The notes under the pieces were generated by a model, which did no database searches, was not told the origin of the DNA, and was given only the letters and a program-made list of their open reading frames with translations. A DNA stretch of 64,000 bases from Bog-532 sp963830385 (lineage in GTDB: Bacteria; Actinomycetota; Actinomycetes; Streptosporangiales; Streptosporangiaceae). Made by a program: the position numbers and the translations under genes. Shown piece by piece: positions 42,053-50,482 of this stretch. The DNA is taken from NCBI GenBank assembly GCA_963830385.1, contig CAWHMD010000014.1, positions 124,001-188,000 on the forward strand, read 5' to 3'. Position 1 is the stretch's first letter; the number at the start of each line of letters is the position of its first letter.

Positions 42053-43078
42053 TCAGCGCCGGCCGGCGGGCGGGGCGGTGGAGCCGCGGACCCGCAGCGT
42101 GGGGGCCAGCAGGTGGACCTCGGCCGGGCGGCCGGGGTCGGCGACGCGGGCCAGCAGGGTGCGGGCGGCCAGCGCGCCGGCCGCCGAACCGGCGCTGTCC
42201 ACGCTGGTCAGCGCGATCGAGCGGAGCCGGGCGAGGTAGGAGTTGTCGTAGCCGACCAGGGACAGCTGGCCCGGGACCGCCACGTTCATCTCCGAGGCCG
42301 CCGACTGGGCGCCGAGGCAGGTCACGTCGTCGACCGCGAAGATCGCGGTGGGCGGCTGGGGACCGCTGAGCAGGCGGACGGTGGCGCGGTAACCGGCCTC
42401 CTCGGTGAAGTCGCCGGGCTCGACCCGGATGTGGCCGCCGAGGCCGTGGTCCCGCATCGCCTCCTCGTAGCCCTGCTGGCGCAGCTTGGCGACGACGTTG
42501 CTGGTCCCGGACACCCGCCCGGAGATGTGGGCGATACGGCGGTGACCGAGCCCGGCCAGGTGCTCGGTCGCCAGCCGGGCGCCGAGCAGGTCGTCGTTGG
42601 TCACGGTGTCGACCCGCGGCAGGTCGACGTCCGGCCAGCCGACCGTGACGGTGGGAATGACGCTGGCGATCTCGGCGATGACCGGGGAGGCGGCCTGGGT
42701 CCCGGCCAGGATGAAGCCGTCCGCGTCGAGCTGGAGGAAGCCGCGCAGCGCCGACTCGTTCACGCTCCGGTCCAGCCGGCCGCCGCCGCTGAGGACCAGA
42801 TGCCTCCCGTCCGCTTCGAGCGCCGGGACCAGGCCGTCGAGCAGGTCGATGAACCACGGGTGGCGGACGTCGTTGAGCAGCACGCCGACGGCGCGGCTAC
42901 GGCCCTCGCGCAGGGTGCGGGCGGCCGAGTTGGGCCGGTAACCCAGCTCCGTCATGGACCGCTCGACGGCGGAGCGCCGGTCCGCGCTGACCTTCGGCGA
43001 TCCCCGCAGCACCAGCGAGACCAGCGACTTGGAGACTCCGGCGTGCTCGGCCACGTCGCGGATGGTCGGCTTGGCCAC
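42053..43078 (-). CDS. LacI-family transcriptional regulator
   Basis: A GTG start with GAGGAG upstream gives 341 residues. The HTH is 'TIRDVAEHAGVSKSLVSLVL', with hinge 'YRPNSAARTLREGRSRAVGV'. The effector domain has 'HPWFIDLLDGLVPALEADG' and 'LSLVGYDNSYLARL' near the C-terminus, as in LacI/GalR. It is divergent from the P450-reductase gene, and repeated operator-like sites lie between them, so it probably represses that gene and itself. Confidence 0.92.
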   Translation of the reverse strand: MAKPTIRDVAEHAGVSKSLVSLVLRGSPKVSADRRSAVERSMTELGYRPNSAARTLREGRSRAVGVLLNDVRHPWFIDLLDGLVPALEADGRHLVLSGGGRLDRSVNESALRGFLQLDADGFILAGTQAASPVIAEIASVIPTVTVGWPDVDLPRVDTVTNDDLLGARLATEHLAGLGHRRIAHISGRVSGTSNVVAKLRQQGYEEAMRDHGLGGHIRVEPGDFTEEAGYRATVRLLSGPQPPTAIFAVDDVTCLGAQSAASEMNVAVPGQLSLVGYDNSYLARLRSIALTSVDSAGSAAGALAARTLLARVADPGRPAEVHLLAPTLRVRGSTAPPAGRR

Positions 43079-43096
43079 GGCGGCTCCTCGCCAGGT

Positions 43097-43201
43097 GTTG
43101 GAACGATCTATTGATTCAGAGCTTAGCGGTCTTGACAGCAGCCAGCGGTTCGCCGATGCTTTCCTTGTTGGAACGATCTAACGATATCCAATTATCGTCC
43201 A
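43097..43201. promoter_or_regulatory. Divergent promoter with repeated LacI-type operators
   Basis: The 14-mer GTTGGAACGATCTA occurs at 43097-43110 and again at 43167-43180, 70 bp apart. The second copy pairs with an inverted ATCGTCCAA at 43194-43202, giving TTGGAACGAT-N-ATCGTCCAA. Duplicated sites about seven helical turns apart fit a looping LacI tetramer. Confidence 0.6.
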
Positions 43202-43244
43202 ACCAAGTGATTGGCACGGGAGCCGGGCAAGCGGAGGTCGGGCA

Positions 43245-45479
43245 ATGGGCAGCAGCGCGGCGCGGGTCATGGAGTACGACCCCTTCAGCCAGGAGTTCCA
43301 GGCGGACCCGTTCCCGGCGTACCGCTGGATGCGCGACGAGGCGCCGGTGTTCTACAGCGAGAAGTGGAACTGGTGGGCCCTGTCCCGGTTCGAGGACGTG
43401 CGGGCGGCGGCGACCGACCCGCAGACGTTCCTCAGCTACGAGGGCATCGACATCGACGACACCGCCAAGGACCAGAGCGGACCCGGGTTCCTGCCCGACA
43501 TCGACAACCCGCGGCACGATCAGATCCGCCGGATGATCCAGCCCCAGCTGCTGCCCAACCGGATCGCCACCCGGGAGGATGCGGTCCGCCGGGTCGTGCG
43601 CGGGCTCATCGACGGGTGGCGGCACCGGGGCACCGTGGACCTGGCCCAGGAGCTGGCCTGGCCGACGCCCAACGAGGTGTTCTTCGACCTGCTCGGCCTG
43701 CCCGCCGCCCGGGCGCAGGGGCGTGACCAGCTGAACCGCTGGATCCACGAGCTCAAGGACCGCCGTCCCGACGACTCCCGCCTCACCCCGGTGGCCAAGG
43801 CGGCCACCGCCGGGATCCAGGCCTACTTCGCGGACCTGCTGCACGAGCGGCGCGCCCGCCCGCGCGCGGACCTGGTGACCCACATCGTCACCGCCAAGAT
43901 CGACGGGGTGCCGTTCGCCGAGGAGGACTTCGGGCCGGCCTCCGAGGTGCTCGGGCTGATGATGGTGCTGTTCCTCGGCGGGGTGGAGAGCACCTCCGGT
44001 CTCATCGGGACGCTGTTCAAGCTGCTGGCGGAGAACCCGGACCAGCGGGCGATCCTGCGGGCCGAGCCGGCCCTGATCCCCGACGCGGTCGAGGAGGCGA
44101 TCCGCCTCGCCACCCCGCTGCAGCTGGTCGGCCGCACGACCAGCCGGGCGGTCACCCTGCACGGGGTCACGATCCCGGCCGGCGGCCGGGTGGTGCTGGT
44201 CTACGGGGCCGCCAACCGCGACGAGCGCCGCTTCCGCGACCCGGACCGGTTCGACGTCACCCGCGGGCGCCTCCGCCACCTCGGATTCGGGGAGGGGATG
44301 CACGGCTGCCTGGGGGCGCCGCTGGCCCGCCTGGAGGCGAAGGTCGCGCTGGAGGAGGGGCTGCCCGCGCTGGGCGACTACACGATCACCGCACCGCCGG
44401 AGCGCTACCGGACCACGCCCAACATGTACGTCTGGGATCACCTCAACCTGGCGTTCCCGGTCGCCGCCACCCGAGGGCACCACCCGCAGGTGGAGACCGT
44501 CCGGTCCACCAGCACCAGCGTCACGGTGCTGGCCAGCGAGTTCGAGGCCGACGTGCGGGTGGAGGGCAAGGAGGAGGTGGCGGACGGCGTGGTCGCGCTG
44601 ACCCTGCGGCGGCTGGCCGGCGGCCCGCTGCCGGCGTGGTCGCCGGGCGCGCACGTCGACCTGATCCTGGACGGGGTGCCGACCCGGCAGTACTCGCTGT
44701 GCGGCGACCCGGCCGACCACCACGCCTGGCGGCTGGGCATCCTGCGGGACGAGGCCGGCGGTGGCGGCTCGCGTTTGGTCCACGACCGGCTGCGGGCCGG
44801 TGACACCGTCCGGGTCCGCGGCCCGCGCAACAACTTCGAGCTGCTGGACTCGCCCCGGTACCTGTTCATCGCGGGCGGGATCGGTATCACCCCGGTGCTG
44901 CCGATGATCGCGGCGGCGTCGGCCGCCAGCGCCGGCTGGCGGCTGCTGTACGGCGGCCGCCGCCGGGCCTCGATGGCCTTCCTGCCCGAGCTGGCCCGCT
45001 ACGGCGACCGGGTCATGGTGGCCCCGCAGGACGAGACCGGGCTGCTGGACCTGGACGCCTGGCTGGGCACCCCGCAGCCGGGCACGCTGGTCTACTGCTG
45101 CGGCCCGGAGCCACTGCTGGCCGCGGTCGAGGAGCGCTGCCGGGCCTGGCCGCCCCGGACGCTGCGAGTCGAGCGGTTCAGCGCCCGGCCGCTGACCGCG
45201 CCGGTCCGGGCCGAGGCGTTCGACGTCGAGCTGGCGCGCAGTGAGCTCAGGCTGACGGTCCCGCCCGATCGCTCCATCCTCGACGTGGTCGAGGAGGCCG
45301 GGGTCGGGGTCCTGTCCTCCTGCGCGGAGGGCACCTGCGGGACCTGTGAGACCGCGGTCCTCAGCGGCCTGCCCGACCACCGCGACTCGGTCCTCACCGA
45401 AGAGGAGCGCGAGGCCGGGGGCTGCATGATGATCTGCGTGTCCCGCTCCTGCACCGCGCGCCTGGTGCTGGATCTTTAA
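43245..45479 (+). CDS. Self-sufficient cytochrome P450 fused to phthalate-dioxygenase-type reductase
   Basis: The ATG at 43245 follows GGAGGT and gives 744 residues. The P450 domain (about 1-405) has I-helix 'LFLGGVESTSGLIGTL', E-x-x-R in 'VEEAIRLA', and the haem loop 'LGFGEGMHGCLGAPLARLE' with the Cys ligand. The reductase follows, with flavin motif 'TRQYSLCGDP', NAD-binding 'IAGGIGITPVLPMI' and 'VYCCGPEPLL'. A C-terminal plant-type [2Fe-2S] domain is 'SCAEGTCGTCETAVLSG' plus a distal Cys. This P450-FMN-FeS order is that of CYP116-type self-sufficient enzymes. They use NAD(P)H and O2 to hydroxylate a substrate without partners. The substrate is unknown. Confidence 0.92.
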   Translation: MGSSAARVMEYDPFSQEFQADPFPAYRWMRDEAPVFYSEKWNWWALSRFEDVRAAATDPQTFLSYEGIDIDDTAKDQSGPGFLPDIDNPRHDQIRRMIQPQLLPNRIATREDAVRRVVRGLIDGWRHRGTVDLAQELAWPTPNEVFFDLLGLPAARAQGRDQLNRWIHELKDRRPDDSRLTPVAKAATAGIQAYFADLLHERRARPRADLVTHIVTAKIDGVPFAEEDFGPASEVLGLMMVLFLGGVESTSGLIGTLFKLLAENPDQRAILRAEPALIPDAVEEAIRLATPLQLVGRTTSRAVTLHGVTIPAGGRVVLVYGAANRDERRFRDPDRFDVTRGRLRHLGFGEGMHGCLGAPLARLEAKVALEEGLPALGDYTITAPPERYRTTPNMYVWDHLNLAFPVAATRGHHPQVETVRSTSTSVTVLASEFEADVRVEGKEEVADGVVALTLRRLAGGPLPAWSPGAHVDLILDGVPTRQYSLCGDPADHHAWRLGILRDEAGGGGSRLVHDRLRAGDTVRVRGPRNNFELLDSPRYLFIAGGIGITPVLPMIAAASAASAGWRLLYGGRRRASMAFLPELARYGDRVMVAPQDETGLLDLDAWLGTPQPGTLVYCCGPEPLLAAVEERCRAWPPRTLRVERFSARPLTAPVRAEAFDVELARSELRLTVPPDRSILDVVEEAGVGVLSSCAEGTCGTCETAVLSGLPDHRDSVLTEEEREAGGCMMICVSRSCTARLVLDL

Positions 45480-46289
45480 CCGGGCCGCCGCGCTCAGGAA
45501 ACGTGCGGGGGCCGGGTGGCGCAGGGCGACCCAGAAGCTGAGCGCGGCCAGCGGAAGCTCGACGAAGGCCATGGCGATCGCCTCGTAAAAGGCCGCGCCG
45601 GTCGCGGGGACGATGTTGATCCAGGCGTCGCAGATGAGCAGGGCACCGGTGACCGCGGCCGGAACGGCGGTCACGCCCGGCCGGCGCTGAAGGGCCAGGG
45701 CGGTGGCGGCCAGCGCGATGACCTCGAACACGTCAAGGCCGGTCCAGGCCAGCTTGAGGTGATGAGCGGTCTGGGCCGCTGGTGACATGGTCAGCCTGAT
45801 GACGACCGAGGGCACCAGGGTCAGCGCGCCGGCGATCAGCGCGATCGGCAGCCAGCGGGCCGGACCGTAGGCCGAGAACTCGCTTCGTATCGCGACGACG
45901 CACATCCCGATGATCACGACGACCAGGATCAGCAGGGTGGGGATCGCCCCGGCCCAGTTCGAGCCGCCCACCTGGGTCAGGCACCGGAACCAGACCGCGA
46001 TGAACGTGGCGGCGGCGGTGAACGCGGCGGTCACGGCGGCCAGCGGGGAGCCCCGGTGGTAGGTCCAGGCCGTCACCAGGATGCCCGCGATCATGGCGAG
46101 GAACAGGCCGACGCTGAGCGGGCGGACCTGGTGCGCCTCAGCCCGCGGCGGCTGGGTGATGAAGAGGAACACCACCCAGGGAGCCAGTCCGGCCGCGCAG
46201 GCCCAGAACAGCCAGCTGAGATGACGCTCCGCCCAGGCCAGGCGGCCCGTCCGCCCGCCCGGCGTAATCAGCTCGAGTTGTTCCCCCAC
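45480..46289 (-). CDS. Multi-pass membrane protein whose own stop codon is missing
   Basis: The ATG at 46289 ('MGEQLELITPGGRT') opens about 270 residues with roughly seven hydrophobic segments, such as 'LSWLFWACAAGLAPWVVFLF', 'IPTLLILVVVIIGMCVVAI' and 'ALLICDAWINIVP'. By family-like composition it should end near 'WVALRHPAPARFL' (about 45500). The frame has no stop there and stays open to 43116, antisense to the whole P450 gene (1057 codons). A TAA in another frame at about 45477 would end it after a frameshift. The lower boundary given is therefore my estimate. Function unknown. Confidence 0.6.
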
Positions 46290-46316
46290 CGTGACCCGCC
46301 TCCCAACCCGAGCGAA

Positions 46317-46351
46317 AACGCCCCAGGCCAGTAAACCTGGCCGGGGGCGTT
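46317..46351 (-). terminator. Strong hairpin terminator
   Basis: AACGCCCCAGGCCAG-TAAA-CCTGGCCGGGGGCGTT is a near-perfect 15-bp stem with a tight loop. It lies 20 bp downstream of the formaldehyde dehydrogenase stop (minus strand). Confidence 0.7.
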
Positions 46352-46370
46352 CGGGGATAACCGGATCGTC

Positions 46371-47594
46371 TCAGTTCTGGCTGGCGACGATCCCGTGCGG
46401 GTCGAGGACGAACTTCTTGGCGACGCCGCTGTCGAAGTCGGCGTAGCCGCGCGGGGCGTCCTCGAGCGGGATGACCGTCGCGCCGACCGCGTCGGCGATC
46501 TTGACCTTGTCATGCAGGATGGCCTGCATGAGGCCGTAGTTGTACTTCATGACCGGGCACTGGCCGGTGGTGAACGACAGTGACTTGGCCCAGCCGGTAC
46601 CCAGCGACAGGGACAGCGAGCCGACCTTGGCAGCCTCGTCGATGCCGCCCGGGTCACCGGTCACGTACAGGCCGGGGATGCCGATCGCGCCGCCCGCCGC
46701 GGTCACCTCCATCATGGAGTTGAGCACGGTGGCGGGGGCCTCCTTGGCGTCGGCGCTGCCGTGGCCGCGGGCCTCGAAGCCGACCGCGTCGACCGCGGCG
46801 TCGACCTCGGGGACGCCGAGGATCTGCTCGAGCTGGTCCTTGGGGTCGCCTTCGGCCACGTTGACGCTCTCGCAGCCGAAGTTGCGGGCCCGGTCCAGCC
46901 GTTCGGCGTTGAGGTCACCGACGATGACGACGGCCGCCCCCAGCAGTTGCGCGCCGACCGCGGCGGCCAGCCCGACCGGCCCGGCGCCGGCGATGTACAC
47001 GGTCGAGCCCGGCTTGACACCGGCCGTCACCGCCCCGTGGAACCCGGTCGGGAAGATGTCCGACAGCATGGTCAGGTCCTTGACCTTGGCCAGGGCCTGG
47101 TCCTTGTCGGGGAACTTGAGCAGGTTCCAGTCCGCGTACGGCACCATCACGTACTCGGCCTGGCCGCCGACCCAGCCGCCCATGTCCACGTAACCGTAGG
47201 CCGAGCCCGGCCGGTCGGGGTTGACGTTCAGGCAGATGCCGGTCTTGCCTTCCTTGCAGTTCTTGCACCGCCCGCAGGCGATGTTGAACGGGACGCTGGC
47301 GAGGTCGCCGACCTTGATGAACTCGACGTCGCGGCCGGTCTCGATGACCTCGCCGAGGATCTCGTGCCCGAGGACCAGCCCGGCCGGGGCGGTGGTGCGC
47401 CCGCGGACCATGTGCTGGTCACTGCCGCAGATGTTGGTCGAGACGACCTTGAGGATCACGCCGTGCTCGCACTTGCGGCCCACGTTGGCCGGGTTGACCC
47501 CGGGGCCGTCCTGCAGCTCCAGCTTGGGATAGGGGATGTCCTGTACTTCGACCTTGCCCGGCTCGATGTAGGCAACTGCTCTGTTTCCGGTCAT
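46371..47594 (-). CDS. fdhA: Glutathione-independent formaldehyde dehydrogenase (zinc MDR family)
   Basis: The protein has 407 residues. Catalytic zinc ligands lie in 'STNICGSDQHMVRGRT' and 'GLVLGHEILGEVIETG' (Cys, His-Glu), structural zinc in 'CGRCKNCKEGKTGIC' (Cys4), and the Rossmann motif is 'VYIAGAGPVGLAAAV'. The typical insertion 'DPGGIDEAAKVGSLSL' is present. This closely follows Pseudomonas putida FdhA, which oxidises formaldehyde to formate with tightly bound NAD and no glutathione. It may supply aldehyde detoxification for the alcohol-oxidation operon near 52-59 kb, where a second copy occurs. Confidence 0.92.
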   Translation of the reverse strand: MTGNRAVAYIEPGKVEVQDIPYPKLELQDGPGVNPANVGRKCEHGVILKVVSTNICGSDQHMVRGRTTAPAGLVLGHEILGEVIETGRDVEFIKVGDLASVPFNIACGRCKNCKEGKTGICLNVNPDRPGSAYGYVDMGGWVGGQAEYVMVPYADWNLLKFPDKDQALAKVKDLTMLSDIFPTGFHGAVTAGVKPGSTVYIAGAGPVGLAAAVGAQLLGAAVVIVGDLNAERLDRARNFGCESVNVAEGDPKDQLEQILGVPEVDAAVDAVGFEARGHGSADAKEAPATVLNSMMEVTAAGGAIGIPGLYVTGDPGGIDEAAKVGSLSLSLGTGWAKSLSFTTGQCPVMKYNYGLMQAILHDKVKIADAVGATVIPLEDAPRGYADFDSGVAKKFVLDPHGIVASQN

Positions 47595-47801
47595 CGTTCC
47601 GCCTTCCTCGTTGTGGTCGCGGCGCCCGCCGCGACGTCAGCCGTGGTGTCTGTCTCCGTGTCGGCCTCCTCGCTGCTGGTGCGTGCCTGTGAGTACCGCT
47701 GCCCAGCAGATGGCTGAGTAATCTGGCGCGCCCAGCGCCAGTGACCGGGGATGCCAGCGAGCAGGTGCCCGTGGTATCCCGGAGATCGTGACCGGAGAAG
47801 A

Positions 47802-48119
47802 AACCTCGCTGCGGCCGTGGCCGAACTGCGGCGCGTGACCCGCCCAGGCGGTTTGCTCGTCGCGACCACGTGGCGGACGGCCGATGGGCCGCCCCGGCTG
47901 CGGTATGACGTGCCGGGGGTCTTGCGCCAGGCCGACTGGCTTGAGGCGCAACTCCGGCTCTACGCCGCCGCCACGGCCGAATCGGGCTGGGACGATCCTG
48001 CCGTGCAGCGCCTTCGGGACGAGGGCGAGGCCGTCCGCGCCGGTCGGCTGGCCGAGCTGAGCCACGGCGAGCTGCACGACTACCTGGTCCCGGTGCTGCA
48101 CAAGATCCTGCTGGGCTGA
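47802..48119 (+). pseudogene. Truncated SAM methyltransferase (C-terminal part)
   Basis: From about 47802 the frame reads 'AAAVAELRRVTRPGGLLVAT', the post-motif II/III segment of class I methyltransferases. It runs on for about 100 residues to 'LHDYLVPVLHKILLG'. The SAM-binding N-terminal half is absent; upstream bases read as junk. It is a remnant. Confidence 0.6.
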
Positions 48120-48193
48120 CCGGCCCGGCCCGGCCCGGGCGCGGTTATGGTGGCGGTATGGGGACTTGATCGCGGCCGGGGGAAGGGGACGCC

Positions 48194-48574
48194 ATGCGGC
48201 TCATTTTGAATGTGATCTGGCTGGTGCTGTGCGGATTCTGGATGGCGATCGCCTACGCGCTGGCCGGGCTGGTGGCGTTCGCGCTGATCATCACGATCCC
48301 GTTCGGCATCGCGGCGTTCCGGATCGCCGGCTACGTGCTGTGGCCGTTCGGGCGGACGATCGCCGAGCGGCGGACGGCCGGGGCGGGCGCGCTGATCGGC
48401 AACGTGCTCTGGATCGTGCTGTTCGGCTGGTGGCTGGCGGTCGGGCACCTGGTGACCGGCGTGCTGCTGTGCCTGACGATCATCGGCATCCCGCTCGGGC
48501 TGGCCAGCTTCAAGATCATCCCGATCACGCTGGTGCCGCTCGGGGTGCAGATCGTCCCCGAGCGCGACTATTAA
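48194..48574 (+). CDS. YccF-family membrane protein
   Basis: The protein has 126 residues. Two copies of a similar unit are visible ('LILNVIWLVLCGFWMAIAYA' ... 'IITIPFGIAAFRIAGYVLWP' and 'ALIGNVLWIVLFGWWLAVGH' ... 'TIIGIPLGLASFKIIPITLV'). This duplicated layout, with I-P-F/L-G after each helix, defines the YccF domain. It is an inner-membrane protein of unknown function. GGGGGAAGGGGACGCC precedes the ATG. Confidence 0.85.
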   Translation: MRLILNVIWLVLCGFWMAIAYALAGLVAFALIITIPFGIAAFRIAGYVLWPFGRTIAERRTAGAGALIGNVLWIVLFGWWLAVGHLVTGVLLCLTIIGIPLGLASFKIIPITLVPLGVQIVPERDY

Positions 48575-48828
48575 CGATCTTCGCCCACAGGGATTCTCGG
48601 GCCAGCCCGGCTTGTGCAGTTTGCTTGCGTCGCAACTAATTCGCCTCGGCAGGAAGCCGGACCGTGGCCCGCGAGATCACCGCAGCGCACGCGCAGCAGG
48701 CCGCCACCGCTCTGCAGCACCTGCTGCTGCGCGACTACCGGGACCGGTGGATCCGCTACCAGCGGGAGCGCGAACGCCGGGGCGAGGTGCACCAGCGCGC
48801 GGTCACCGAGGTACTGAAGCGGCCGGGC

Positions 48829-49305
48829 TCATCGGCTGTCGGCGAGGTGGGCGTTGACCCGGTTGAGCAGGGCGAACAGCTGTGCGCGCTCGTCGCGGCC
48901 GAGCGGCGCCATGATGTGCTCGTTGACGCGGTCGAGGACGCGGTCCAGCTCGGCGAGGCGGCGCTCGCCGTCGCCGGTGATGGTGATGACGTTGCGGCGC
49001 TTGTCGGCCGGGTCGGGGGTGCGGCGGATCCAGCCGCCGTCCGCGAGGTCGTTGAGGACGGCGACGAGGTCGCTGGTGTAGATCCGGGTCCGGCCCGCCA
49101 GGGCTGCCTGGCTGGCGGGGCCTGCCTCAGCCAGGGTGGCGAGCACGACGAAGTCGTCCTTGCGGGCGCCGACCGCGGCGAGCGCGTCCCCCGCGACATG
49201 CCGTGTCTGGGCAGCCGTCATCCCGACCAGGCGCGAGAACTGCCCCCGGAGTCGTTCCGGCGTCTCGTCGCTGTGGTCGAACCGCAGATCGTAGCCGGTC
49301 TCCAC
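48829..49305 (-). CDS. MarR-family transcriptional regulator
   Basis: The protein has 158 residues. The winged HTH covers 'DDFVVLATLAEAGPASQAAL', 'RTRIYTSDLVAVLNDLADGG' and the wing 'RRTPDPADKRRNVITITGDG'. The dimer helix 'LDRVLDRVNEHIMAPLGRDE' follows. It is divergent from the NTF2-like gene, with inverted repeats between them. The effector is probably a small phenolic or similar compound, inferred from the family. Confidence 0.88.
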   Translation of the reverse strand: METGYDLRFDHSDETPERLRGQFSRLVGMTAAQTRHVAGDALAAVGARKDDFVVLATLAEAGPASQAALAGRTRIYTSDLVAVLNDLADGGWIRRTPDPADKRRNVITITGDGERRLAELDRVLDRVNEHIMAPLGRDERAQLFALLNRVNAHLADSR

Positions 49306-49325
49306 CCGAGCAGTTTATCTGCTTG

Positions 49326-49385
49326 CGTTAGAAGCACTAACGATCTAAATTCATTAGTGACACAAACGTTAGTAGACCTAATAGT
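49326..49385. promoter_or_regulatory. MarR operator region between divergent genes
   Basis: A perfect dyad CGTTAG-AAGCA-CTAACG lies at 49326-49342. A further related half-site follows (ACGTTAGTAG at about 49366-49375), with CATTAG at 49352-49357. The whole 60 bp is AT-rich and overlaps the likely promoters. Confidence 0.55.
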
Positions 49386-49397
49386 TTAGGAGTCACG

Positions 49398-49832
49398 ATG
49401 ACCGCCACCGAAACCATGGTTCGCGAACTCGCCGACCGCGCCGAACTGGCCGACCTGATCGCCCGGCACAGCCTGTGGATCGACGAGGCCCGCTACGACG
49501 AGACCGATCGCCTCTTTACCTCCGATGTCGTGGTCACGTCCCGGCGCGGGGACGCCCGCGGGCTGGAGGCGCTCATCGGGCTCGCGCGCTCGGGTCACGA
49601 CCGGTACGCCCAGACCTTGCACAGCAAGTCCAACTTCGTCTTCGAGTTCGACGGCGACACCGCCTCGGTCCGGGTCCACGACATCGCCATCTACGTCCTC
49701 GACGACAAGACCGAAGCCGTCGCGGCCGCCATCCAGCGCTACGGCGCGCGCCGCACCCGGAACGGCTGGCGCCTCGACCGCCTCGAAGTCACCCCGGTCG
49801 CACTGACCGAGGCGCTTGACCGGGCCCTCTGA
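49398..49832 (+). CDS. SnoaL/NTF2-like protein
   Basis: The protein has 144 residues. 'ELADRAELADLIARHSLWID' and 'YDETDRLFTSDVVVTSRRGD' are the typical first helices and strand of the SnoaL-like cone fold. 'YAQTLHSKSNFVFEFDGDTA' (with a His in the pocket) and a C-terminal 'YGARRTRNGWRLDRLEVTPV' complete it. Such proteins act as small isomerases, dehydratases or ligand carriers. Expression is probably controlled by the divergent MarR protein. Confidence 0.82.
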   Translation: MTATETMVRELADRAELADLIARHSLWIDEARYDETDRLFTSDVVVTSRRGDARGLEALIGLARSGHDRYAQTLHSKSNFVFEFDGDTASVRVHDIAIYVLDDKTEAVAAAIQRYGARRTRNGWRLDRLEVTPVALTEALDRAL

Positions 49833-49908
49833 GGCGCCGCCCGGGAACGTGGCCGTGACCGCCGGTGTACTGGACCGGGCAGGCGGCCGCGGCGATTTAT
49901 TTCTGTAA

Positions 49909-50469
49909 TCAGTCGGCCGGATCGACCCGCTCGGCCTCGTAGACGGCCTGGGAGAAGACCTCCAGGGCCCGCCGGCAATCGGCCAGGCGGCCCGGCGGCC
50001 CGGGATCGGGCCGGTCCGGGAGGAAGTCACGCGCCTGGATCCGGCCCAGCCAGCCGGTCAGCTTGTCCAGCTCCTGCTCGTTCTCCTCCAGCTCGGCGAA
50101 GGTGAACTTGGCGGCGGCCGTCTCCTTGCGCAACTCGGCCAGGAACGCGTCGCACTGTTCGGCCAGCTCGTTGTACTCGCGTTCCCGGTCGGCCCGGAAC
50201 CGGTCGGTGATCAGCGCGTCGGTGCTGGGCGGCACGTCCGTGACCGGGAGCACGAATGCCCGGCCGCCCTGGGCCTGCACGGTCTCGGCCAGCTGGGTGA
50301 AGAACTGGGTGTGGGGGCCGGCCCGCGGCAGCACCCAGGCCCCGTTCAGGAGGCTGGTGGCACCGTACGCGCGCAGGCGGCGCCACAGCGCGACCCGGGC
50401 GCTGGAAGGGGAGGCCGGCAGCTGGGCCAGGAACAGCAGCCAGCCGCGGTCTTCGTGGCCGGCCGTCAT
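49909..50469 (-). CDS. ChrB N-terminal-domain protein
   Basis: The protein has 186 residues starting 'MTAGHEDRGWLLFLAQLPAS'. 'SSARVALWRRLRAYGATSLL' and 'NGAWVLPRAGPHTQFFTQLA' match the N-terminal domain of ChrB, a chromate-response protein. A charged helical part ('EEYNELAEQCD'-type segment and 'FAELEENEQELDKLTGWLGR') follows. The C-terminal ChrB domain is absent. It starts 13 bp after the GAF/LytTR regulator gene and is probably cotranscribed. A role in chromate resistance is not implied by the context. Confidence 0.72.
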   Translation of the reverse strand: MTAGHEDRGWLLFLAQLPASPSSARVALWRRLRAYGATSLLNGAWVLPRAGPHTQFFTQLAETVQAQGGRAFVLPVTDVPPSTDALITDRFRADREREYNELAEQCDAFLAELRKETAAAKFTFAELEENEQELDKLTGWLGRIQARDFLPDRPDPGPPGRLADCRRALEVFSQAVYEAERVDPAD

Positions 50470-50482
50470 CGGGCCGGCCGGC

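Noticed and set aside
48664..48840. Possible small gene starting GTG at 48664 ('MAREITAAHAQQAATALQHL')
   Set aside because: The first 55 codons look protein-like, but the frame has no stop before running antisense through the MarR gene, and there is no clear ribosome site. It may be a truncated remnant, but I cannot support it.
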